NCBI RefSeq assembly: GCF_014649695.1
Contig: NZ_BMTN01000004.1
Span: forward strand, 1 to 64,000
Length of the DNA: 64,000 nt
Source of the DNA: Streptomyces kurssanovii
GTDB lineage: Bacteria > Actinomycetota > Actinomycetes > Streptomycetales > Streptomycetaceae
Direction: 5' to 3'
Shown here: in pieces, positions 7,661 through 16,033 of the stretch
Layout: every line of letters begins with the position of its first letter
Numbering within the stretch: position 1 is the first letter of the stretch
Translations under genes and position numbers: made by a program
Notes under the pieces: model-generated
Databases searched by the model: none
What the model was told of the DNA's origin: nothing
What the model saw: the letters and a program-made list of their open reading frames with translations, nothing else

Positions 7661-9217
7661 TCAGCGTCGGATGCCGGTCGCGAACGGCAGGGTGTTCACG
7701 AAGGCCCTGTGATGCTCGCGGTCGCACCACTCCAGCTTCAGGTACGACTTGCCGGCGGAGGCCCGGATCGTGCGCTTGTCCCTGGCCAGGGCCTCGGGCG
7801 AACGCGACGACACAGTGATGTACCCGACGAGGTTGACCCCCGCCGCACCGCTCGCGAGATCTTCACCCCGCTGGTCGAGCCGTCCGTGCGCGGCGATGTC
7901 GCGCGGGTCGACGGTCCGGTTCATCTTGGCGGCCCGGCTGGCGTCCGCCTCGTCGTTGGTCTTCTCGGTGAGCATCCGCTCGATGGCGACCTCGGTGGGC
8001 TCCAGGTCCATGGTGACCGCGACCGTACGGATCACGTCGGGGGTGTGGACGAGCAGCGGGGCAAGGAAGTTGACGCCGACAGGCGTCATCGGCCACTCCT
8101 TCACCCACGCGGTGGAGTGGCACCAGGGGGCGCGGGTCGACGACTCGCGGGTCTTCGCCTGGAGGTAGGTGGGTTCGACGGCGTCCAGCTCGGCGGGCCA
8201 GGCGTTCCGTTTCGTCATCGCCTGGATGTGGTCGATGGGGTGGTCCGGGTCGTACATGGAGTGCACGAGGGACGCGAGGCGGGACTGGCCCAGTGGCTGC
8301 CGTACGCGGATGTCGGCCTCGGCGAGCCGGGCGCAGATGTCGGTGAGTTCACGTGCCATGACGACGGCCAGACCGGCGTCCTTGTCGAGCCGCTTGGCGC
8401 CGGAGGCGTGGCGCACGGCACGGGCCATGGCGTGTGCCTCCGCGGCCAGGTCGCGGGAGTAGTGCATGCACGCCACCAGATAGGCGCGGTGCTGCTCGCT
8501 GGACGTCGACACCATCGACTGGAGCTGCTCGTACGACTGCTGGAGCCAGCCCGGGGCGGCCGCGTTCCCGCGCTGGGCGACGTCCTTGGCGTGGGCGTCG
8601 GGGTCGGCGGGGAGCGTACGGGCGAGCATCTGAAGCCGGGTCACGAAGCCGTCGCCGTTGGCGACATGCTTGAGCAGCGTGCCGAAGCGGTCGACGAGGG
8701 CCTCCTGGTCCTCGCTGTCCCTCAGCCCGACACCGGGACCCTCGATCTCGATCGCGGCCGTGACGGTGCGGCGGTCGGCGTGCAGCAGCACGGCGATCTC
8801 GTCGGGGCCGAACGGTGCGGCCAGCCAGTTGATCCGCCCGATGCCGGGGGGCGGTCCCACCTCGACCTCCCGCCCGTCGAGCCGGGTGCCGGCCTCGACG
8901 GCACCGGACCGGTAGAGGGTGCCGCCGCTGCGCAGGGAGCGCTTGTAGCTGCGGTTGATCTCGAACCATTTGTAGAAGGTGCGCTGCTTGTAGGGCACGT
9001 AGACGGCGGCGAGCGCCAGCATCGGGAAGCCCATCAGCAGCACGATGCGCAGGGACAGGACCGGGACCAGCAGCCCGCTCATCATGCCGAGGAACGCGCC
9101 GGCGATGATCAGCGCGATCTCGCCGGTCTCGCGGTTCTTGCCGATGACCGCGTTCGGCCGGGCACGGCCGATGAGGTACGTGCGGCGGGGCGTGATCGGT
9201 TGGGACTGGGTCGTCAA
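7661..9217 (-). CDS. SCO6880-family membrane protein (VirB3 plus VirB4 N-half-like)
   Basis: A 518-aa protein. After a short cytoplasmic start (TYLIGRARPNAVIG) come two adjacent membrane helices (about 32-72), as in VirB3/PrgI proteins. A long soluble region of about 420 residues resembles the N-terminal domain of VirB4-type ATPases but has no Walker motif. The ATGA overlap with the upstream VirB6-like gene and the VirB4 motor gene 18 nt downstream place it in the core complex. The family is conserved in Streptomyces chromosomes and in actinobacterial conjugative elements. No catalytic residues are visible; the role is probably structural, docking the ATPase on the membrane. Confidence 0.76.
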   Translation of the reverse strand: MTTQSQPITPRRTYLIGRARPNAVIGKNRETGEIALIIAGAFLGMMSGLLVPVLSLRIVLLMGFPMLALAAVYVPYKQRTFYKWFEINRSYKRSLRSGGTLYRSGAVEAGTRLDGREVEVGPPPGIGRINWLAAPFGPDEIAVLLHADRRTVTAAIEIEGPGVGLRDSEDQEALVDRFGTLLKHVANGDGFVTRLQMLARTLPADPDAHAKDVAQRGNAAAPGWLQQSYEQLQSMVSTSSEQHRAYLVACMHYSRDLAAEAHAMARAVRHASGAKRLDKDAGLAVVMARELTDICARLAEADIRVRQPLGQSRLASLVHSMYDPDHPIDHIQAMTKRNAWPAELDAVEPTYLQAKTRESSTRAPWCHSTAWVKEWPMTPVGVNFLAPLLVHTPDVIRTVAVTMDLEPTEVAIERMLTEKTNDEADASRAAKMNRTVDPRDIAAHGRLDQRGEDLASGAAGVNLVGYITVSSRSPEALARDKRTIRASAGKSYLKLEWCDREHHRAFVNTLPFATGIRR

Positions 9218-10515
9218 CGCCGGCCACCTCCTGTGCTGTTGCGATTGCTGTGCGGGGTACCGCCGGTGGGGCTGTTACGGGGTGCGGGAGCGGCGCCGCC
9301 CCCGGCCGGGGGAGTACGGCTGCCGTGGGCCGCCATGCCGCCGGAGGCCGGGTTGGCGGGACGGGGGGTGCTGCTGCCGCTGTCGCCACCGGTGTTCTGG
9401 TTGCCCCGGGAACTGTGGGTCTTGATGCCCTGGGAGACGAGGGCGGCCGGGGAGCTGATGACGGCCGCCGCCTTGCCCTCGGCGCCGTTCTGGATGCGGT
9501 TGTTGCGGGAGGCGGCGATCTCGTCGCCGAACCCGGGGACGAAGCGGTAGATCATCGCGGAGGCGAAGATGGCGAGCAGGATGATCGCGAGCCCCGACAC
9601 GACGGCGGAGAACGAGTCCGGCCCGTCGTCGGCGGAGAGCGCGCCCGCGAGGCCCAGCACGATCACGATCACCGGCTTGACGAGGATGATCGCGATCATG
9701 ATCCCGGCCCAGCGGCGGACGTGGCCCCACATGTTCTTGTCGACGAGGCCCGCGTAGACGACGACGCCGAGGAGCGCGCCGACGTAGAGCAGCACGGCCC
9801 GGATGAACAGCTCCAGGTAGAGCACGCCGGCGGCGAGGATCGTGACGAGCGAGACGACGATCAGCATGATCGGTCCGCCGCCGATGTCGTCGCCCTTCGC
9901 GAGCGCCTTGGAGAAGTTCCCGAAGAACATCTCCGTCTGCCCGGACGTACTGCCCGAGATGACCTCCGTGACGCTGTCGGTCACCGAGACGAGGGTGTAG
10001 AGGATCAGCGGCGTGAACGCGGACGCGAGGACCGTCAGCCACAGGAACCCGATCGCCTCGGAGACGGCCGTCATGAACGGCACGCCCCTGATCGCCCGCT
10101 TGGCGACGGCCAGCAGCCACAGGAGGAGCGTGAGGATCGTGGCGGCGGCGAAGACGATGGCGTAGTGGGCGAGGAAGGTCACGTTCGTGAAGTCGACGGT
10201 GGCCGTCGACTCGACGGCCTGCGACAGCTTCCCGATCGTCCACGCCGCGGCGTCGGCGCAGCCGCGGGCGAGCGACGACAGGGGGTCGAGCGCGGCGGTG
10301 GGGTCGTCGACGGACGACCGACCGGGGGTGGTGGGGGCTTCGCCGTCTTCGCAGTAGTCGCGGGCGGGGCCGACGATGAGGTCGCACTTGTCCTCGTCGG
10401 AAGGCGTCGGCGTCGGGGCGGCAACGGCTCGCGCCGAGGCCAGCACGGCCGCTGTCTGTACGGCGGCAAATGCTGCAGCCGCCGTGATTGCTGCGGGTCG
10501 CGGCCTACCGGGCAT
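9214..10515 (-). CDS. VirB6/TrbL-like polytopic membrane protein
   Basis: A 433-aa protein. It starts with a signal-like hydrophobic segment (about 9-32), then a short extracytoplasmic stretch with Cys in EDKCDL and DYCEDG and again in RGCADAA. About six membrane helices follow (about 110-330). The tail of about 90 residues is Gly/Pro/Ser/Asn-rich and looks disordered. This topology matches VirB6/TrbL channel components of type IV systems. It overlaps the VirB8-like gene by 11 bp and the SCO6880-like gene by 4 bp, so it is tightly coupled. Assignment rests on topology and context. Confidence 0.7.
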   Translation of the reverse strand: MPGRPRPAAITAAAAFAAVQTAAVLASARAVAAPTPTPSDEDKCDLIVGPARDYCEDGEAPTTPGRSSVDDPTAALDPLSSLARGCADAAAWTIGKLSQAVESTATVDFTNVTFLAHYAIVFAAATILTLLLWLLAVAKRAIRGVPFMTAVSEAIGFLWLTVLASAFTPLILYTLVSVTDSVTEVISGSTSGQTEMFFGNFSKALAKGDDIGGGPIMLIVVSLVTILAAGVLYLELFIRAVLLYVGALLGVVVYAGLVDKNMWGHVRRWAGIMIAIILVKPVIVIVLGLAGALSADDGPDSFSAVVSGLAIILLAIFASAMIYRFVPGFGDEIAASRNNRIQNGAEGKAAAVISSPAALVSQGIKTHSSRGNQNTGGDSGSSTPRPANPASGGMAAHGSRTPPAGGGAAPAPRNSPTGGTPHSNRNSTGGGRR

Positions 10516-11359
10516 AGGTGAACCCTCCGTACTGCTCGACTGCCTTGGCGATTTCGTCGGCGTTGGAGGCTGTGCGATCCGCGTTCACCGGTGCTGGGCC
10601 GTCCTTCTGGGAGAAGTTCTCGACCTTCCAGTCCGCATCTGCCCACCGGAGCTGCAGTGTCATGGTGAACCAGTCGTTCGTCACCGGGTTGGTGGAGCTG
10701 ACGCCAGCGGTACCGAACACGCCTGTGCACCAGACTTCCACGGTCGCGCTGGTGTCGGCGTATCGGGTGACCTTGGTCCCTACCGGCGCTGTGCGGGACA
10801 CGTATGTCATGCCCGGTGCGGCGTTGCCGTTCGCGTCTAGGCCGAGCCTGTCCAGAAACGTCCGGTCGTAGGCCTGATCGAGCTTTGACTCCAGCTCGGG
10901 GACCTTGGCCGCGACGAAGAGTTGTCGCACGATGGCGCGCCGGGGGGCGGGCTTGAGGATCTCGGCCGACACGAGCGCCACCGCGTAATTCGCCGCTGCG
11001 CTCTGCGCCCCCTGCTCGTCCTGCGCGTACCCCGTCGGGATGCCGCCCGCGTCGCCCTTCACCGGGCGGACGCCCGACGGGGCCGTCGGCTGGGCCTTGG
11101 GGGCCTTGTCGCCGGCCTCCGGCGGGGCGTCCGCGCCGCCGCCCTGGTTGGCGAAGGCGATCGCCGCGATCAGCAGCACCACCACACCGACCACCGTGAT
11201 GAGCGACCGCGAGCTGTTGCGGCCCGCCCGTCGCGCGCCGCCGTAGATGTCCGTGTCGGCGCTGCCCGGGAGGCGGGTACGGGTCTGGCCCGAGCCGCCG
11301 AAGCCGTCGCTCGTTCGGCCGGGCTCGCCGCCGTAGCCGTGATCGTCGCCGAGGCTCAT
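10505..11359 (-). CDS. VirB8/TcpC-like bitopic membrane protein
   Basis: A 284-aa protein with a Gly/Arg/Ser-rich cytoplasmic N-terminus (about 1-50), one membrane helix (about 53-72) and a Pro-rich linker. The extracytoplasmic domain (about 115-284) has alternating strands and the segment TLQLRWADADWKVENFS, typical of the NTF2-like fold of VirB8 and TcpC transfer proteins. It follows the small VirB2-like gene by 129 nt and overlaps the VirB6-like gene by 11 bp. VirB8-type proteins scaffold the inner-membrane channel and bind the cell-wall side of the machine. Confident on topology, moderate on family. Confidence 0.72.
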   Translation of the reverse strand: MSLGDDHGYGGEPGRTSDGFGGSGQTRTRLPGSADTDIYGGARRAGRNSSRSLITVVGVVVLLIAAIAFANQGGGADAPPEAGDKAPKAQPTAPSGVRPVKGDAGGIPTGYAQDEQGAQSAAANYAVALVSAEILKPAPRRAIVRQLFVAAKVPELESKLDQAYDRTFLDRLGLDANGNAAPGMTYVSRTAPVGTKVTRYADTSATVEVWCTGVFGTAGVSSTNPVTNDWFTMTLQLRWADADWKVENFSQKDGPAPVNADRTASNADEIAKAVEQYGGFTYAR

Positions 11360-11488
11360 CTGGCCCAGGCCCCCTCAACCAGTGGTGGACGAACTGCTTG
11401 CCGCGTCGGCGCGGTGTGGTGACTCGACATCAGGGAGACGCAACCTCGAACGGTGGGCCCGGGCGTGCCCGGAGAGGACTGACGGGTG

Positions 11489-11797
11489 CTAGACAGCCAT
11501 CCCGTAGACGATGGTGAACAAGGTCCCCAGTGACCCGATGATGAAGACTCCGGTCAGACCGGCGACGATCAGGCCCTTGCCCTGTTCGGCGCTGAACGTG
11601 TCGCGCAGTGCCGTCGCGCCGATGCGTTGTTTGGCCGCTCCCCAGATCGCGATGCCGAGGCAGAGCAGGATGGCAATGGCCATCACGACCTCGATCATCA
11701 CTCGAGCCTCGTTGCCCAGGCTCCCGAACGGCCCCCAGTTCGGGGCGATTCCGCCGATGATGGTGGTGATATCGCCCTTTTCGGCTGCCAGGATCAT
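11489..11797 (-). CDS. Small two-helix membrane protein, possible VirB2-like subunit
   Basis: A 102-aa protein with two membrane helices (about 33-54 and 78-100) separated by a short basic loop (AAKQRIGATALRDTFSAEQG). This is the size and topology of VirB2/TrbC-type pilins and of small subunits encoded first in actinobacterial transfer operons. No clear cleavable signal peptide is visible. ATG 11797 has GGTGAG 4 nt upstream; GTG 11806 (three codons earlier) is an alternative. It is the first gene of the six-gene type IV-like operon. Whether it polymerises cannot be told from sequence. Confidence 0.7.
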   Translation of the reverse strand: MILAAEKGDITTIIGGIAPNWGPFGSLGNEARVMIEVVMAIAILLCLGIAIWGAAKQRIGATALRDTFSAEQGKGLIVAGLTGVFIIGSLGTLFTIVYGMAV

Positions 11798-12072
11798 GTA
11801 ACTCACCGCCCCAGTTGGGTTGTTGGCCGCCCACGCCGCTCGGCACAGGCTCAGGGTTCTATCTTCGCTGATGAAACCGCCCGCGTATGCCGACTTGGAG
11901 GGTCTCTTTACCCGATCTCCGCACGTATGACCGAGCCGGCCCCCTGACCTGCGGTGGCGCGGTTCGGATCGGTGCGAGTGGATGCATGGTTACTCTGTGT
12001 ATCACGGAGGGTGACTTCGAGCAATGACTGTCGTTGTTCCACCTTTGGGGTGGTTCGTGCCGGGTACGGCGA
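11798..12072. other. Intergenic region upstream of the type IV-like operon
   Basis: About 275 nt with lower GC than its neighbours and no convincing gene on either strand. Expected to hold the promoter of the operon reading leftwards. A weak -10-like GATAGA (minus strand, around 11858) is visible, but no matching -35. Nothing else is recognisable. Confidence 0.5.
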
Positions 12073-12108
12073 CGGCGGCGCGGATCCCCGTCGGGATCCG
12101 CGCCGCCG
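12073..12108 (-). terminator. Terminator of the 56-aa membrane protein gene
   Basis: Perfect 15-bp inverted repeat, CGGCGGCGCGGATCC / GGATCCGCGCCGCCG, with a 6-nt loop. It lies 31 nt downstream of the minus-strand gene ending at 12140. Confidence 0.85.
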
Positions 12109-12139
12109 TGGTGCTCGCCGGGCCTCGGCCCGGTCCGGT

Positions 12140-12310
12140 TCAGCGGATGGCCACCATGTAGCCGAGCACTCCCAGGGCGATGGCGAGGAGTGCGATGAAG
12201 GTCACCGTCGCCACCGTGCCGCCGGCGTCACTGCTTCGGCGTTCTGCTCTTCCCCCGTTGCGGGCGTCCTGTGTGGCGGGTGTGTCCGTCACGCTCGCAG
12301 CGTTCTTCAC
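12140..12310 (-). CDS. Small single-pass membrane protein (56 aa)
   Basis: A 56-aa protein with a hydrophilic, Ala/Thr/Arg-rich N-terminus and one C-terminal membrane helix (about 35-54, VATVTFIALLAIALGVLGYM). I chose GTG 12310 because AGGAG lies 7 nt upstream; the open frame continues to 12394, but its extra residues look unrelated. A strong terminator follows. It sits between the type IV-like operon and a methyltransferase, co-oriented with the former, so it could be an accessory of the machine. I do not recognise the family. Confidence 0.68.
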   Translation of the reverse strand: MKNAASVTDTPATQDARNGGRAERRSSDAGGTVATVTFIALLAIALGVLGYMVAIR

Positions 12311-12501
12311 GTGTTGCTCCTGTGGTGCTGTGTTACCGGTCCCCGCCGTGGTCACCGGAGGGGGGTCTGACCTCAGCCTTCTGGGCTGCGTCACACAGAG
12401 TAGCCGCTACTGGTCCAGACCAGTTTCGCGGGGTCCGGGGTTCCCGCCGTGGCGTCTCTGCCGGTCTCTACCCAACCCTGTTGTTCACGGCGCGAGTTGC
12501 C

Positions 12502-12507
12502 TACGCT
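12502..12507 (+). promoter_or_regulatory. -10 box of a leaderless promoter
   Basis: TACGCT ends 7 nt before GTG 12515, and TTGTTC at 12481-12486 could serve as a -35 with a short 15-nt spacer. No Shine-Dalgarno precedes the start, so the mRNA probably begins at or next to the GTG. Confidence 0.5.
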
Positions 12508-12514
12508 TCGCGGG

Positions 12515-13321
12515 GTGACCGAAAACGCGCCCATGGCTGCTCGCATAGACACCACGCGCCCTCACACGGCGCGGATCTGGAACTACTGGACCGGTGGCAA
12601 GGACAATTATCCGGTCGACAGGGAGGTCGGCGACCAGATCCGGACACTGCATCCGGGCATCGGCGACTACGCCCTGGCCGATCGTAAGTTCCTCGGTCGC
12701 GCCGTGCGGCATCTCGCCGGAACGGCCGGAATCCGTCAGTTCCTGGACATCGGCACGGGTCTGCCGAGCGCCGACAACACCCACCAGGTGGCCCAGAGCA
12801 TCGCCCCGGACGCACGCATCGTCTACGTGGACAACGACCCGCTCGTCCTCGTGCACGCCCGCGCCCTGCTGACCGGCACCGCGCAAGGCAGTACCGACTA
12901 TCTCGACGCCGACCTGCGGGACATCGACACGATTCTGGAGCAGGCCGCGAAGACGCTCGACTTCTCCGAGCCCGTCGCGCTGATGCTGCTCGGCGTAGTG
13001 ATCTTCATCGAGGACGACGAGGAGTCGTACGGGGTGGTGCGCCGGCTCATGGACGCGCTGCCGTCCGGAAGCCACCTCGCGCTGTCGCACACGATCACCA
13101 GCCCGTCGATGCCGGACGTGGACGCGGCGGTCGCCTTCTGGAACGAGCACGGCACCCCGCGTCTCACCCAGCGCACGCCGGAGCAGGTGGAGCGCTACTT
13201 CGACGGCCTGGAGCTGCTGCCACCAGGCGTGGTCTCCTGCAACCGCTGGCGCCCGGACCCCGCGGACCCGCTGACGCCGGAAGAGGTCGCGATGTACGGG
13301 GGCGTGGGGCGCAAGCCGTAG
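12515..13321 (+). CDS. SAM-dependent methyltransferase (DUF574/Methyltransf_19)
   Basis: A 268-aa cytoplasmic protein of the S-adenosyl methyltransferase family that is expanded in Streptomyces. It has the family N-terminus TARIWNYWTGGKDNYPVDRE, the SAM-binding block QFLDIGTGLPSADN, the acidic loop IVYVDNDPLV and YLDADLRD. Length is normal for the family (about 270). GTG 12515 is chosen over ATG 12533 because of the leaderless promoter hexamer. Substrates of this family are unknown; genes often neighbour regulators involved in development. Its position beside the type IV-like cluster may be incidental. Confidence 0.9.
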   Translation: MTENAPMAARIDTTRPHTARIWNYWTGGKDNYPVDREVGDQIRTLHPGIGDYALADRKFLGRAVRHLAGTAGIRQFLDIGTGLPSADNTHQVAQSIAPDARIVYVDNDPLVLVHARALLTGTAQGSTDYLDADLRDIDTILEQAAKTLDFSEPVALMLLGVVIFIEDDEESYGVVRRLMDALPSGSHLALSHTITSPSMPDVDAAVAFWNEHGTPRLTQRTPEQVERYFDGLELLPPGVVSCNRWRPDPADPLTPEEVAMYGGVGRKP

Positions 13322-13378
13322 CCGGGGCCGCCGGGGCGGGCACGCTGCCCGGCCCGGCCGGCTCCGGGCGCGCGGTCG

Positions 13379-13741
13379 TCATCGCCCGGCCGCCGCATCG
13401 TCGTCCAGGACTTCCTGTGCCACGCGGGCCAGGTCCTCTTCCGTCGGCATGAGCGCGCGCACCTGGGGCGGCAGAGCCGCGTAGCTGCTCACCGCCAAGG
13501 GGCGGTTGGTGCTCTGGAGGGCGATCTGGCAGACGGCCTCGTTCCGGTCGGCTCCGATCAGGATCCCGAGCGTGGCGTCGTCGCGATCCGGGTCCCGTAC
13601 GAATTGGTCCACCACGGTCACGTAGAAGCTGAGCTTGCCGATGTGTTCGGGACGAGGGTCCTTCGTCTTGAGTTCGACGACGACGTACCGACGCAGCTTC
13701 AGGTGGTAGAGGTGCGCTCCGGCGCCTACGGCGACGAGGTC
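13379..13741 (-). pseudogene. Remnant of a DUF1016/YhcG-type PDDEXK nuclease
   Basis: The minus-strand frame from about 13741 to 13379 encodes only the C-terminal nuclease part of DUF1016 proteins: RDLVAVGAGAHLYH, then LRRYVVVELKTKD (Asp and Glu-x-Lys of the PD-(D/E)xK centre), EHIGKLSFYVTVVDQFVRD, TLGILIGADRNEAVCQIAL and an LPTEEDL-like end. Intact members are about 330-380 aa with an N-terminal DUF1016_N domain. Here the frame upstream is open but unrelated, with no start codon before the homology. The first usable start (GTG 13621) falls inside the nuclease domain. I read it as a decayed defence-type nuclease. Confidence 0.72.
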
Positions 13742-13957
13742 GCGCTGCCCGCCCCGTTGTCCTTCCCGCTCACCACTCGCCGACTGCCCCGCTACGCCTC
13801 CGGCGGGCCTCCCGCTGCGCGGTGACGGCGGTCCTCGTCGCAGTGCTCGTCGAAGACGGCGGGCATCGCGAACCGGTGCGCCGGTCGAGCGCCTCCACGC
13901 GGCGGGGGCGGCCGCCTAGACTGGCGCCGAAGCGGACTACCGGGCGCTGAGGGGTGT

Positions 13958-14983
13958 TTGACGGTGCGTAAGGCGTGGCTGGTCGCGGGGCTCTCGATCG
14001 GGTTCTGCCTGTGCTTCGTCGCGCTGCTCGTCGTCGGCACGTTCTCCGCCGCCTCCGGACTCCTCGGCGGTGACAAGAACGGGGCGGTGGGCCTGGCGAA
14101 GGGGGCCGTGCCGGCGAAGTACCAGCCGCTGGTGCAGAAGTGGGGGAACCTCTGCCCGGCCATCAACCCCGCGCTGCTCGCCGCGCAGCTCTACCAGGAG
14201 AGCGGCTGGAACCCGAAGGCGCAGAGCCACGCGGCCGCGCAGGGCATCGCGCAGTTCATCCCGGGCACCTGGGCGACGCACGGGATCGACGGGGACAAGG
14301 ACGGGGACCGCGACGTGTGGGATCCGGCCGACGCGATCCCGTCGGCCGCCTCGTACGACTGCGAACTGGCCGGATATGTTCGTAAGGCGCCGGGTGATCC
14401 GACCGACAACATGCTCGCCGCGTACAACGCGGGCGCCTATGCGGTGATCAAGTACGGCGGTGTGCCTCCGTACCGTGAGACGCAGAACTACGTGAAGGTC
14501 ATCCGGACGCTCGAGCAGAGCTTCGCCAAGCCGGTCGGCCGGGTGGAGCCGTCGAAGCAGGCGGCCGGGGCGATCTACTTCGCGCAGCAGAAGCTGGGCA
14601 CCAAGTACCTGTGGGGCGGCAACGGAACGCCCGAGCAAGGCGGGCGTTTCGACTGCTCGGGCCTGACGCAGGCGGCCTACCGCACGGTGGGGATCGAGCT
14701 GCCGCGGGTCGCGAACGACCAGTACAACGCCGGGCCGCACCCCTCACGGGACGAACTGCTGCCGGGCGATCTGGTCTTCTTCTCCGACGACCTGACCAAC
14801 TCGAGGGCGATCCGGCACGTGGGGCTGTACGTCGGAGGCGGGTACATGATCAACGCCCCGTACACCGGTGCGGTGATCCGGTTCGACAAGATCGACACCC
14901 CGGACTACTTCGGCGCGACACGCGTCACAGAGGACGGTGCGCGCGCCCTGCCGACAGACCTGCCCAAGGCTCCCGAGGCATGA
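13958..14983 (+). CDS. Secreted SLT transglycosylase / NlpC-P60 endopeptidase
   Basis: A 341-aa bifunctional cell-wall hydrolase. An N-terminal membrane anchor or signal segment (about 7-30) is followed by an SLT-type lysozyme fold (about 45-175). That fold has the catalytic Glu in AAQLYQESGWNP, the GIAQFIPGTW motif, an Asp-rich DGDKDGDRDVWDPADA loop and the NMLAAYNAG motif. The NlpC/P60 domain (about 200-330) has Cys in FDCSGLTQ, His in RHVGLYVGGG and the polar residue in INAP. It cleaves glycan strands and peptide stems. TTG 13958 (GAGGGG just upstream) is the likeliest start; GTG 13964 is possible. This two-domain layout is typical of VirB1-like enzymes of Gram-positive type IV systems, which supports a link to the operon at 4738-11797. 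Confidence 0.88.
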   Translation: MTVRKAWLVAGLSIGFCLCFVALLVVGTFSAASGLLGGDKNGAVGLAKGAVPAKYQPLVQKWGNLCPAINPALLAAQLYQESGWNPKAQSHAAAQGIAQFIPGTWATHGIDGDKDGDRDVWDPADAIPSAASYDCELAGYVRKAPGDPTDNMLAAYNAGAYAVIKYGGVPPYRETQNYVKVIRTLEQSFAKPVGRVEPSKQAAGAIYFAQQKLGTKYLWGGNGTPEQGGRFDCSGLTQAAYRTVGIELPRVANDQYNAGPHPSRDELLPGDLVFFSDDLTNSRAIRHVGLYVGGGYMINAPYTGAVIRFDKIDTPDYFGATRVTEDGARALPTDLPKAPEA

Positions 14984-15232
14984 GCGGAAGGCATCCGAGT
15001 GGCTGGAACACGACGGTGGCGACAGGGCTCTGAGCTGCGACGACGTATCACTCTTCGATAACGTCATGGTGATCGTTCGGTGGAGAGTGGAACGCGACCG
15101 CCGATCACGTCGTTCCCTGGGCAGGGAAGGCCGCACTGACCATGCAGCAGACACCGCACTGACCACGGGGGTTGATTCAGGACGGCGCACAGGCAGGTGC
15201 GCCGGCAGGCACAAGGCAAGGGGCCGCAGCAG

Positions 15233-15949
15233 ATGGCTGGACTCGCAGCAGACGGTGTGAACCCGGATGTCGGCCTGCTCTACGACATCAACGGCCTCGC
15301 CAAGGACGCACCCACCTGGCTCGACCGCACCATGGAGTTCGTCGGCGAGTACGGGATCATGCTCGCCCTCGTGCTGGTCGTCTTCTGGTGCTGGTGGAGC
15401 GTGCGCCGGCGCGGCAGCGCGGAGGACTCGGTCTCGGCGGTCGCCGGGCTGATCTGGGCACCGCTCGCCGCCGGTATCGCGCTGCTCGTCAACATCCCCA
15501 TCCGGGGCTTCGTGGAACGGCCGCGGCCGTTCCTCTCCCACGAGGGCCTCGAGGTCCTCGTCGCCGGCAAGACCGACTACTCGTTCGTCAGCGACCACGC
15601 CACGATGGCGATGGCGATCGCCGCCGGGCTGTTCGTGGCGAACCGCAGGTTCGGCGTCGCCGCGCTGGGTCTCGCCTTCGCCGAGGGTTTCTGCCGTGTC
15701 TACATGGGTGTGCACTACCCGACCGACGTCATCGGCGGATTCGCGCTCGGTACGGCGGTGGCGCTGCTGCTCGCCCCGCCGGCCCTCGCGCTGCTGACAC
15801 CGCTGGTGTCGGCGATCGCGGGCTCACGCCACTTCGGGTGGCTGGTGCGCTCCGAGCGGGCCTCGGCGGGCGGTTCGCTGCGGCCCGAGTCGCTGGACAT
15901 CCAGGAGCCGAGGGCCGAGGGCAAGGGCGAGAACGGCCTCGCTGCCTGA
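15233..15949 (+). CDS. PAP2-family membrane phosphatase
   Basis: A 238-aa integral membrane phosphatase with about five helices. The PAP2 triad motifs are present: basic IRGFVERPRPF, then SFVSDHATM in place of PSGH, and CRVYMGVHYPTDV with the catalytic His and Asp. Family members dephosphorylate undecaprenyl pyrophosphate or lipid phosphates on the outer face of the membrane. ATG 15233 is chosen because AAGGGG lies about 10 nt upstream; the frame is open from 15197. The last 40 residues are charged and cytoplasmic. It may recycle cell-wall lipid carrier, consistent with the upstream hydrolase gene. Confidence 0.87.
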   Translation: MAGLAADGVNPDVGLLYDINGLAKDAPTWLDRTMEFVGEYGIMLALVLVVFWCWWSVRRRGSAEDSVSAVAGLIWAPLAAGIALLVNIPIRGFVERPRPFLSHEGLEVLVAGKTDYSFVSDHATMAMAIAAGLFVANRRFGVAALGLAFAEGFCRVYMGVHYPTDVIGGFALGTAVALLLAPPALALLTPLVSAIAGSRHFGWLVRSERASAGGSLRPESLDIQEPRAEGKGENGLAA

Positions 15950-16033
15950 CCCGCGGCCACGGACCTGCTCCTCCTCCGGGGCCGGTCCGCCTCCGGCGCG
16001 TCCGGGGTGTCGACGCGCGCGGGGCGTGACGCG

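Noticed and set aside
6263-9550. 1095-codon plus-strand open frame across the type IV-like genes
   Set aside because: It is antisense to two genes with clear Walker motifs and membrane helices; its product is Arg/Gly/Val/Asp-rich without domains, as expected for a GC-rich shadow frame.
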